A DNA stretch of 64,000 nt from Sodiomyces alkalinus F11 (Eukaryota > Ascomycota > Sordariomycetes > Glomerellales > Plectosphaerellaceae), in the NCBI RefSeq assembly GCF_003711515.1, contig NW_021167086.1, positions 953,149 through 1,017,148 on the forward strand, read 5' to 3'. The position numbers and the translations under genes are program-made. Under the pieces are notes generated by a model. That model ran no database searches. It saw only the letters and a list, made by a program, of their open reading frames with translations, and was not told where the DNA came from. Shown here piece by piece: positions 26,168 to 36,550 of the stretch. The number at the start of each line of letters is the position of its first letter. Within the stretch, counting starts at the first letter, position 1.

Positions 26168-26472
26168 TTAGGAAGCGCAGAGAAATCGATTGAAGAGCTG
26201 TGCTTGGGGAGGAGAACCAAAGAGGAAGAAGCGGGAGGGTTTGGCTAATTATGTGAACATCTGTGGCTACAGCGAACATTCAATGTGTTGAAAATGAAGA
26301 CGAGTATACCGTCGTTCAAACCAAAAGTTCCCATATGTATTGGCCCCTTTTTGTACCTTATAACGCCTTACCACGCAGTCTGAGAGATCAAAAGAAAGGA
26401 AAGGTATCTATCAACCCGGAAAGTAAAGTAGAGCCCACAGTCTTTCAACCCCAAACCCTCTCATAGCATGTA
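26168..26472. other. Short convergent 3' intergenic region (DIS3/NUG1)
   Basis: 305 nt separate the two stop codons. This space must hold both polyadenylation regions, so the 3' UTRs probably overlap. No gene is visible. Confidence 0.7.
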
Positions 26473-28238
26473 TCATTGCTCCATGGCGTCAGTCTCCGGC
26501 GCCTCACCCTCACCGTCGTCTCCCCACAAGCCGTCAATCTTGAACTCCTTGGCCCATTCCGTGACGATAACTTTCTGGTCCGGAGCGGGCGCATCAACTC
26601 CCGTCGGCGCCGTCGAGGAGACGTTGTCGGTGGTGGCCAGGACCGGCGGCTCGACCCAGCCCTGGATGCGACCGTCCCGCCAGTCGTTGATGACGGTCAT
26701 GGCGGCCGAATGTAAGTTGGGAACGCCACCGCGGCCGAGGCGTCCGCGCTTCCGGGCGACCTGGACGAGGAAGTCGGTGGTCATGTCGGGGCCGCCGGAA
26801 GACGAGGCGCTGGGGAGGAGAGCCGGCAGGTCGTAGACGTCGAGAAGCTTCTGCATGAGGTCGGCGGATGCGGAGAGACGCTTCAGGAGTAGGGTGACGG
26901 CCGGGATGGGGTCGTCGATCTGCTTGGGCGGGACGGCGTTGAGGAGGACGAGGTGGGCGCGGGCTTCGGAGGCGTTCTTGAGGGAGACGAGGCCGCCTCC
27001 GGCCGAGGTGGAGGTCGACGACGAAGGGAAGACGATACCGGGGGAGTCGAGGAGGGTGAGCTTGCTGTCGATCTTGACGGCGCGGATGCTGGTGGTCACG
27101 CCTGCCTCGGCGCCCGCCGGGCAGGCCTTGGAGGGGTTGCCTCCCCTACCTCCGCTTAGCCTCCCCAGCAGGGCATTGATGACAGACGACTTGCCGACGT
27201 TGGGGTAGCCGATGACGCCGACGGAGATGGCCCTCTTGAGCTGCTTGCTGGCGGCGTAGGACTTGAGGGCCCGGAACAAGTCGGCGGAGGTCTTTTGCAC
27301 GGTCAGGTCCTTGTGGTTGAAGGTCTGTGCGTTGGGGGCCGGGTTCGAGGCGCGGAGCGGTAGAGTGGGGAAATATCGGCGCAGGTGGGCAAGCCAGCCT
27401 TTCAGAGCCTTGGGGGGGATCAGGTCGATCTTGTTGATGACGAGGATGAGCCTCTTGCCTCCGGAGGCGGCGGCCATGACGCTGCGTTCGACGTCCTGTG
27501 ATCTTGTGCCTTCGGGGTCGCGGGCGTCGAGCACATAGATGATGACGTCGGCTTGTTCGACGACCTGTTTGAAGACCTTGTCGTAGGCCTTGCGCGAGGT
27601 GGCGTTCTTGAATGCCGGGTCGACCAGCGGCTGGCCGTCCTCACTATCGCCATCGCCGTCGTCGTCCATGCCGTCGTCCTGCAACTCTCGGTCGTACTTC
27701 TCAGCGGCCGCCCTCGCGCTTGCCAGGAGCGCTGCCATGGGATTCGATTCGTCGACCTCCTCGTCGCCATCCTCGTCCACCATCATGTCGGAATCCGCAC
27801 CGTCGAACTCGGCATCCTCGTCCGCGTCTTCCATCTGGTCCGCATCATCCTCTTCTTCTTGCGTTGCGGCACCCGTCTTTGCAGCTTTGGCCATCTCTCG
27901 ACGCTTCTGGGCCTCCTCCTGTTTCCTGGCGCGCTTCTCTTCGATCTCTTGGAGCATCTTCTCCTTGTAGGGGAAAAGGTTCGGAATGCCGGGGTCCTTC
28001 TTCAACTTGGAGCGCCATTCCGGGTTCTTCTTGGCCAACTTCTTCTGTTTCCTTTGCTTGGCCGCTGATGCCTTCTCGATCTTATGGCGCAAGCGGGCGG
28101 GCTGCCGCTTGGATTTGGGCCCTGAATGGAGGAGTCTGAAGTCAGCTGGAAATTCATTGGCCTACGACGGGTATAATAGCCACCGTCGTGACAATGTAAG
28201 AGATACTGACTCTTTGGCTTGTTGATCGCGTTGGCCAT
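26473..28238 (-). CDS. NUG1: Nucleolar circularly permuted GTPase Nug1 (GNL3/nucleostemin family)
   Basis: Exons 28238-28211 and 28121-26473 encode 558 residues. The 89-nt intron (GTCAGT...TTCAG) joins MANAINKPK to RPKSKRQPARLRHKI. The basic N-terminal GNL3-type domain and coiled coil (about 10-90, including KKNPEWRSKLKKDPGIPNLF) are followed by an acidic linker. The GTPase motifs come in permuted order: DARDPEGTRS, then G4 NKIDLIPP (near 240), G1 GYPNVGKSS (near 315) and G3 DSPGI (near 365). Nug1 is needed for nuclear assembly and export of the 60S ribosomal subunit. The first exon is only 28 nt and would be missed by simple ORF calling; a TTG-initiated frame inside exon 2 is not the start. 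The gene is divergent from GPP1 and convergent with DIS3. Confidence 0.95.
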
Positions 28239-28865
28239 GGTTTTTCGTTCGGGGTATTGTTGACGGTGTGATTACCTTTTTGCCGTCTTTGGTCCGTGGT
28301 CACCGCTGCGAGAAAAAAAAACCCCCCAGGCTGGTGGTTTGTAACATGGAACTTGCTCATAAAAATTTAGTGGGTGGAACATTTTTGCCCGCTTTCACCG
28401 CCCTCTTCACCCCACGTTCCTCCTCACCGCCCGCCGGCCCACCTTACAGTGTTGCTGACTAATTAGGAGCCGACGACAACGGCGGGCTTTTCCCTTATTA
28501 GGAAGTTCCGCTTTATCAAGACCACGGATACGAAGACGGAGGGACGGACGTCCAATAATCACATACGGACCAGAGCCCATGAATCGAATCTTCACAACCC
28601 AATTTTCACCTTGTCATATTCTACTTCACGTCTCTGAACCCCCAGAAACCGGTAGAAAGGCCATTATAAAATTTACACTCTCATCTTTCCTAAATCCGCG
28701 GAGAGAACGAGTCAACTGTTCCTAATATACTCGCCGTCTCACGTCAGCAACCGAAAAGACGCCTTTCCCTTTACTTAGGTCCTCTTTCTCGTCCATCTTA
28801 ATCCCAGATCGTCTTCCAACGTATACTCGGCATATAGATATATATATTAGACGCTCTCAGGTAAC
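28239..28865. promoter_or_regulatory. Divergent promoter region of NUG1 and GPP1
   Basis: 627 nt separate the two start codons, which point away from each other. An A-run (28312-28320) sits near the NUG1 side. A TATA-like TATAGATATATATATTAG stretch lies at about 28833-28851, just 5' of the GPP1 ATG. No separate gene is visible. Confidence 0.6.
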
Positions 28866-30193
28866 ATGGGCTCCGCCGAACAAAACCTTGACGAGACCTT
28901 CAAGGCGCCTCCTGAGTGCGTCCCATTTGATGGCTTCCTCTTCGACATGGACGGCACCATCATCGACTCGACACCTGCCGTCATCAAACACTGGACAAAG
29001 CAAGTATAAAGCCTCTTATCTCATGTCTTTTCGTTTCCACGACATTGCATGAACCTAAGTCTCATATCACTTCCTCATCCCTTGCATCTGCATCTGCATC
29101 TGCGGCTGTTCAGGTTGAGATATTCGACATCCACCCGGCCCTGACCCCTTGCAAAGGATCGGAGAACCCATGCGGTATGCGTGTATCAATGGCATGGCTA
29201 ACATGTATTGCCTTACTCTCCCTTGACAGTATCGGCGAAGAAATTGGGGTTCCTGGAAATGTCATCCTTGAGACCTCACATGGCCGCCGCAGCATCGACA
29301 TCCTGAAGATCCTGGCCCCAGAAAAAGCAAATTGGGAGTGTAAGTTACGTGCCCTCTGCATGGTCGGCCTTGTCTCTCTCTCCTCTTCTGTCCTCATTTC
29401 GTTTCCATCCCTTCGTCGTGGTGACGATTTGGATGTCGCATGAGAAGAGAGAAACACGTATCCCTTTCCCCGTCCTTCTCCCTTGTTTATCCCCGCCCCT
29501 TCTGTTTCTTCGTCTTCTTAAATCTCCCATTACCCTTTCCCTTTCCTGTTTTTCCCTTGCTTTCATAAACTTGAAGAATCTTTATTCCTATAATGCGGAT
29601 GAGTTGACCCGAAGAACGTGGGCCGATAAGTCTGAGGATATGAGGCAGAAACAGCTAACTGGAAGTCCCCCCCCCCCCCTGACCGTCTAGACGTCTGCGA
29701 GATGGAAGGCCGCCTGCCTAAACTCTACGCCGACGGAGCCGTGGAAATCCCCGGCGCCAGATCCCTCCTGGAGTCCCTGATGAAGGAAAACACTCCCTGG
29801 GCGATCGTCACCTCGGGCACCGAGCCCCTCGTCGGGGGGTGGCTCGGCATCCTCGGCCTCCCTCGACCCCAGCACCTCGTCACTGCGGAGTCTGTCCTCA
29901 ACGGCAAGCCGGACCCAACCTGTTACGTGATGGGTCGGGAAAAGTTGGGTCTGCAGGACCCGACGAAGCAGGTTCTCGTACTGGAGGATAGCCCGGCGGG
30001 CATCAAGTCCGGAAAGGACGCTGGCTGTAAAGTCATTGGTCTGGTCACGAGTCACACCCTGGAGCAGGTCGCCGCCGCGGAGCCGGATTGGATTGTCAAG
30101 GATCTCAGCTCGGTCAGAGTGGTGGGATACAAGGACGGAGTGACGACATTGCAGATCTCAGATGCGCATGTCCCTCCCGCGCGTCGCACATAG
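28866..30193 (+). CDS. GPP1: Glycerol-1(3)-phosphate phosphatase, HAD superfamily (Gpp1-like)
   Basis: Exons 28866-28999, 29230-29339 and 29691-30193 encode 248 residues, the normal size for Gpp1/Gpp2. HAD motifs are complete: FDMDGTIIDST (nucleophile and acid/base aspartates, about residues 28-38), VTSGT, the motif III lysine in NGKPDP and LEDSPAGIKSGKDAG. ETSHGRRSID is typical of the glycerol-phosphatase/DOG subgroup. The enzyme dephosphorylates glycerol phosphate to glycerol, the main osmolyte of the HOG response. A 2-deoxyglucose-6-phosphate phosphatase role is the main alternative. Intron 1 (29000-29229) keeps frame only with a GC-AG boundary (AA/GCAAGT). The adjacent GT at 29004 shifts frame. 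Intron 2 (29340-29690, GTAAGT...TCTAG) is long at 351 nt and has a C tract near its 3' end. Confidence 0.87.
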
Positions 30194-33141
30194 AAAGGAT
30201 AGACTTGCATTCGCATCACATCTGTTGATAGAGTACGAGATGTAATCTTGACCCGTCCCGGCTGCTTAGCCACCTGCCCAGTTTCCCCGTCTACTTCTTC
30301 CCGGATTCGGGCATATTCGTACGATTCGTTATGATATCAACATAATGTCGAGTTGATCGGAAGACGGATCAAATTAGACCCTCAAGACTGCAGGGTCTGT
30401 AACACAAGCTGACTTCAGTCAGTTCTCGGGGACCTTCAGTTCGCTTTCTTGACTGACAAGGGAAGAACTACACGACGAGGCCGCAGCCCGTCGTACATAG
30501 ATACCGAGCTCGAGGCTCCCGCCGAAAGTGATACCGCCAAGAAAACGGCACACTCGTACTGCGTACCTGCATGTCCCCTCCGGCGAGTGAGTGTCACGAG
30601 AGAAACTGTCAAAAGTCCTTGCTGCCGGAGCCTAGTGGGCAATCGTTAGCCAGAATACAATGCGCTTCGGGCAAGGAGGCCGAGCTGCGGAGGTCATCGG
30701 GTTGGTGCACTCATAGTTTCGCTTGACGGGGAAGCCCAGGTCCATGAGCCCCTCCGGCTCTCGCAAACTCCGGAAAGGATCACAAGATTAGCAGCTGCTC
30801 GTTTTTATGTGTGTTGCCGTCCGAGATTAAAAGCCGACCCCCATGTGCTCTTCTCGGGGGATACAAAGGTGATGGCAGATTTTCATGATCGTTTAAGGCG
30901 TGGTAACGATTATTGAACCTGGCAAAAGGAAGCGATGATACACAACCAGCTCTGATGATCAAATGAGAAGGGGATTTGGTAATCTGCAGGCCAGGATCGA
31001 ACGGCTTGCGCAGGGAGGAGCCAACCCTCCATGAACAGCACCACAACTACAGCCATAGTCGTGGCATGCATACCGCCCTCTGAGGTGGAAAGAAGGTTGA
31101 GATGGGTGGGAAAATGCAGTCCCCGTCACGGACAGGTGCAGGAAATGGGTAGATGATCAGCAAGAAGAAGCAGTGATACACCATCACGTTGCTCAGGTCG
31201 GCGATATGAGTAACAATGGACGAGCCTTGTACAACCTCGACTCCGGTCCCCGGGGGTGGATGATTGGCTCGAGGCCGGACAGCCCTGAGACTCGAGATGA
31301 AAGACATCGGTTGATCACTGCGTACATACAAAACAAAACAATTCCAAAGTATGTAATCACCTATTCACCTACCTCAGACCCCACAGAGGCGCGCAAGCCT
31401 GCCCTCGGCAGCCTGTCAACAGGCGAGGGAGCCATCCCCGCTGGCATTCAGTTCGTATGTACAATCTAGCCTCTTCCCACGCCCCCCCCCTTTCCTCTTT
31501 TATTTCGAGCACGGTCACCTCGTACTGTAGGTCGACCATCGTGCCCAAGTCCTCGGATCACGCCAAGACGCGATTTACGCCAGCAGGACGCCGGTGCCAG
31601 TGCCCCGGGCGACAAAGCCTCATCCTCCTTTCGGATAATTCGCTGTGACTGTGAACGTATTCAAGCAGCGCGGGAGCGGAGCGGATATCATTACCATCTT
31701 CCAACGGAGAGCAACAAATCGGACGAAAGTACGAATATCTTAGCAACAGGCACCAGAAGATGGGGGACAGCTCCCCACTCCTCCTCCTAACCGGTGCCAA
31801 TCTTATTTTTCTTTGTCTCGTTTCTTTTCCTTCTATTTTGATCGCCACTGGACCACAGTTAACCACCAGAAACCTGTATCGTGGTGTCGCATTGAGGAGG
31901 AAAAGAAAGAAAAAAGCATATTACGTGCATCATGAAATGAGGTTTCAATCAAACCACACGTCATTCATATGCCTATCCCGCAGCATGTGGATCCGTTTCC
32001 AGGTACAATTCGTACGTTACGAGGTCGTCCCTTGGTCAGTCAACCTTGGATGGTCCCGAGATAATAAGACAAAATTCATGCGTATCCCTGACGTTCAGAG
32101 GAGGTGTAAGTAATTTGAACCCCCATAGGGGGTGTAGTAGTAGCTTGGCACAATCAGGTAGTGGGTACACCCCCGAACGAAAAACGTGTCGGAGGTCCAA
32201 GCGCTGCCCAGCTCCCCACAAGCATCGCAAGGATACTCCTGTAAGGGGAAATATGTATGTACGTTGTACACAAATGTTCAAGTTGCCAGTGATGCCCCCG
32301 GCCCACGCACTAAAGTACATGGGTGAAAAGCGAAGTGACTCTGGAAAGACCCGAGAAGGACAGAAGATGTGAGGTGGGGGTGGTGCGGGCGATGGTAATC
32401 TTCTCGTCCAACTAGGTTCACCGAATGAGATGTACGAAGGTACTTCGTACTGAACCACAAGGCAAAGTCCGCTCGCACGTGGCAGCCCGCCCACATTCCT
32501 GATCGCTCCCGAACCTGATCGGGCTAAGGATGGTTAACGCCAACGAAAAAAAAAACCTACCGCCCCCTCGCTCCTCCCAGCAGTGTGGTCGAGCTAGACC
32601 TTTAGGATCTCACATCCACGTGTAGTCGAGTCGGAGACGTTGCAACTGACGGAAAAGTCATCATGGTTGTCGTCTGTCGTCCGTCCGTCGTCGTCGTTCG
32701 TCCAGCCCCCAAACCAAAACAACCTAAAGTGTTATCCATCACAATCTTATGAAACACTCTAAAACAGCAAGGAAAGCCAATACCTACTAATTACCCCACA
32801 GAATCAAGGAGAGACTATCCGAAACCCGGGAAATCCTCGCGCCGATTAGCTGTGACGGTTGACGGGGGATTCTCCGTGTTCGACATGACCAAACTCGCTG
32901 GAGCCGTCACCATGATATATGTACTACCTATGTATGCACAAATTGAAGAAACGGCCGAGTTCGAAAATAGATGCCAAGATAGTTCCATGGGATTCCGATT
33001 TCGGCCTCGGGCGCGCCTCGCTGAGCACGAGCATCCACCCGGGAGGATGGTAAGGTGGAGGGATAAGCTCAGTTAGCGGGCCCCTCAAACAAGGCGATTG
33101 AGAATGGTGCAGCGGAATGTTGCCGGGGGTTTCAGAGTTAC

Positions 33142-33159
33142 AGAGAGAGAGAGAGAGAG
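33142..33159. repeat. (GA)9 microsatellite
   Basis: A short uninterrupted GA tract in intergenic DNA. Confidence 0.9.
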
Positions 33160-36100
33160 CGCTGTCACATCACAGAGTCTGACCCTCCCATATACGAAGT
33201 GCTCTCTGTCCCCCCGTGGGTAATGAATGGCTCGCCAATCTCAAGTTGTTCGCTCCGCACAATAATGTGTGATGATGGACCACGACCGGGAAAATGCATA
33301 TACCGTTCCTCCCCGGCTGCCGTTGAGATCATGAAAGCAGCTTCTAGAGCAGAGCATAATTGTCCTCATGACTCGACGATATGATTTTGACTGGGTACCA
33401 AAGGATGCGAGGCGCGCGGTGGTAACCGCGGCCAATCGGGAGTCAATCGCACGGAGCGACAGTGTGGCTGAGATAAGGCCTGGCATAAGGCGAGGTCCAA
33501 GGGCCTGCATATGTACAGCGGCTCCCTCTCCCCCATCGTGCTAGGAAAAAAAGGGGCAGACCTCATGATACGAGGGATGCTCGTCTCTTTTTACATTACG
33601 TGCAGTATGTACCGTTGTACCTTAGGTAGGTGGGGTGAAGAAGCGAAATAATAAGAGTGACCGCCAGATCCTTCAGGGGGTGCAATGTCATCCAATCAGC
33701 GCGCCAAGGGTCGCCAAGAGGTGGAACTCATACGAAGTGCGATGTACGTGTAGGTACGTATTGCTGGGCGCTGTGTGGTCTTTGGTAGAATCCCGTGAGT
33801 AAACCCTCCATGGTCGTACCACCCCCTACTGAGCAGTTACCCCATGTCTGCAGGGTCTAGTAGGCACTTCCCGTTGCCGAGGACTCCTGGCATGGTAGCA
33901 CTGAGATGCTCCGTGGTGTTGATTCTCGTTTTGTGCCCGTGCCCGTGCCCGTAGGGTCGGCTCATCTGTCTTTTACCCCGGTCGTTCCTCGCTGGTGTTT
34001 TCGCTTGTTGAGTTATTATACGGAACATGGAAAAGGGCATATTCGTGCAGGAAAATACTGTAAGTATTCTATCCCTACATCACCTACCCATCGAAGCCAT
34101 TGCCCCCCATTCATGAACTCGAGTCGAGCCGAGTGTGCTTCGTTGACTGGGGATGGTGAGGAAAGCAGGGGCTCTTTCATCCCCTCCGGGGGTTTTTTCT
34201 TTTGAAAGAGATTTTTTTTTTTTGGCGTCGGGCGTCCCGATTCGAAGATCTGGACGACCTGGGGGGAAAGGGCGTCAGTTTCGACAATGTTTTCTTGGTG
34301 GTGGTGTGGTCACATACCAAGCAGGCTACCTAGTTCCGAGAGCGGTACTTCCCTATACGTGAAGCGCGAAAGTACCTCGGAAGCTCCCACTGCGCAAAAT
34401 GGTACTTGCCCTACCGAGGTAGAATGGTGGCCCAATGCAGCCAGAGGAGGCCCCCCTTCAGCTACCAACGGGAGAAAGACCTACCTAATCTGTGTACATT
34501 ACGGTACGGGATGATGCGCGGCAAGGATGCTTTGTTCCGCGGTTCCAATTGCACCGTGGGACAGCAGGAGAACGGATTTGGAGCTGTACTTGGTACGATT
34601 TAGGTGTCACTCGACCGCTGGCTGCACAGGTCATACGGGTACGGCTATGGCACGGCCTTATCCGGACGAAGTTTGACATTGCTGGATACACCTCTTCGAT
34701 GGCCAACAACGGCGGATGGATGGGCTTTGGAGTGAGAATCCTACAACAGGTGTAAGCCGTGACAATGCTGTCGAGAGACATCCAGACCGTCGGGCATCAA
34801 GGTCCGATACCCACACCGCATAACGTCGACCGGCTTGCACTGAGAACATTTCGCCTCAGGCACCAGGCGGCAGTCGCCTGACGTGTTCGGCTTGAGGAGC
34901 AGCAAGCGGTCAGTATGCCTAGCCCTTTGCTTCTTTTCTGAGGGGAAGAGCAACCGGGCAGAGCGAGCGGGAAAGCCGTGTGGATATTGCGACAGAATGT
35001 GAAGATCTCCGAATCCCCCCGCATTGAGACGCGAGACCGCCCAGTCAGCGTTTGAGCAGAATTGACGTTTTCTTTATTAACCTCACTAAGAACTCACTTA
35101 CTAGATCACATAATAAAAAGATGGGAGGGAAAAACGCATTCGTGCAAAAGACAGAGGGCCTGACAGAGCGCCTAGGGTTCCGTCTCCATGCCGGATGGTA
35201 GTAGCGACAGGGGTTAGGTCGCCGTTCATCTCGTCGCTCTGCCGGGTCCCGCCAAATTTGAACGTTTTGGGGAACCATCCTGCGGAACGCCGCCGTCTCA
35301 CACCCACTCTCCTCCAACAAAACAACCAATCGCGTTGCGAGCACTGGGGGGAAGGGGGGTGGGTGTTGTGTGTCTGGGGCTGGGACCGTCGCCTATGAAC
35401 ACGATGACCTGCATACCGGTACGTTGTAACTACAATGTACCTTACCCTGGGGGGAAGTACTTCGTACGAAGCACTTTATATCCATCGCGGTATGAAAAAT
35501 GTGACCTATTTGATAGACCGGTGACAGAAATAACTTCAACTAACCTGCCATGCGGCTTTGCAGTGTAACCCTGTATGGAGTTTGGTGTTCAATTGGGCGC
35601 AAGTCAATTTCAGCGGAGGACCAGAAGGGTGTTAGGGTGCGCAACTGCCACCCTGGCGGTGGCGGTGAGCTGCCGGAGTTAGCTTCTGCCCATTTCTCTT
35701 CAGGAATCGACGCTACAGGGTACCTTACGGAGTAGGATGGCCACGTGTAACCCAAGCTGGTGCCGGTAGCTGGTACGTCAACTTGGGTTGTCGATGTGAA
35801 ATGAAAGCTGTACGTGTATGTATGTGTGTGTGCCGATCTGGCGATGAGGGGGTTGACTTCCAGCTCTCAGGTGGTCGGGATCACCGGTTGCTCAGTTAGG
35901 GCGGGGGGTTCAATCGGCCCATTCTGTGCTGATCCTATTCGTACCTATTGTTGTACAACGTATAGTGTGATGTACAGATACGTTGTACGAAGAACGAAAA
36001 CGAAGTAGCCGCCTTATGTAAGCAAGGGGAGATAACACACAACAACCTTCCGCGATGTGGTGTGATAAGGTAGCGACTGGGATTTTCCGTTTCCGATAAC

Positions 36101-36177
36101 GATGGAGGCGTTCATTTTGAGGGGTCTCTCGGTGAACGTATGGGCAAGCGCCAGTATGGTCCGTGGCATTCGAAGGT

Positions 36178-36198
36178 AAAAAAAAAAAAAAAAAAAAA
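36178..36198. repeat. 21-nt A homopolymer
   Basis: An uninterrupted A run followed by CCCAATCC in intergenic DNA. No flanking target-site duplication or retroposed gene body is evident. Confidence 0.93.
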
Positions 36199-36511
36199 CC
36201 CAATCCTTCAGTTAATCAAGTGGTCCCCGAGGGTGAAGATAGGTGAGCCGACCGACCCGTCTTATCTTTTAGTTATTAGTTACGTACAACGTACAGGATG
36301 TTTGTCGACCGCGGATTCGCGCTGGCGACGCGACGGGAGATCCACTTCAGGTCTGACGCACGCCTTACAACGTACGATCTCATGGGGGGGGTTCCAGGCT
36401 CCCACTACCCGAGACATGACGGGGATGTTATGATTGTGGTTGCATCCGTGGGCTGTGCCTCTTGAGAAAATCCGAAAATTCGAAAATCCGTCCTCAACTC
36501 GTCGGTGGGTA

Positions 36512-36550
36512 GGTAGACGGATGGATGGTAGACGGATGGATGATAGACGG
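36512..36550. repeat. 15-nt tandem repeat (GGTAGACGGATGGAT)
   Basis: Two perfect 15-nt units and a third partial, slightly diverged unit in intergenic DNA. Confidence 0.9.

Noticed and set aside
29114..29174. Extra coding exon in GPP1 intron 1
   Set aside because: Although flanked by AG and GTATGC, its 61-nt length shifts frame with every donor tested and the protein family has no insertion here.
36178..36198. A21 run as the tail of a retroposed element
   Set aside because: No upstream element body, internal promoter boxes or target-site duplication found by eye.
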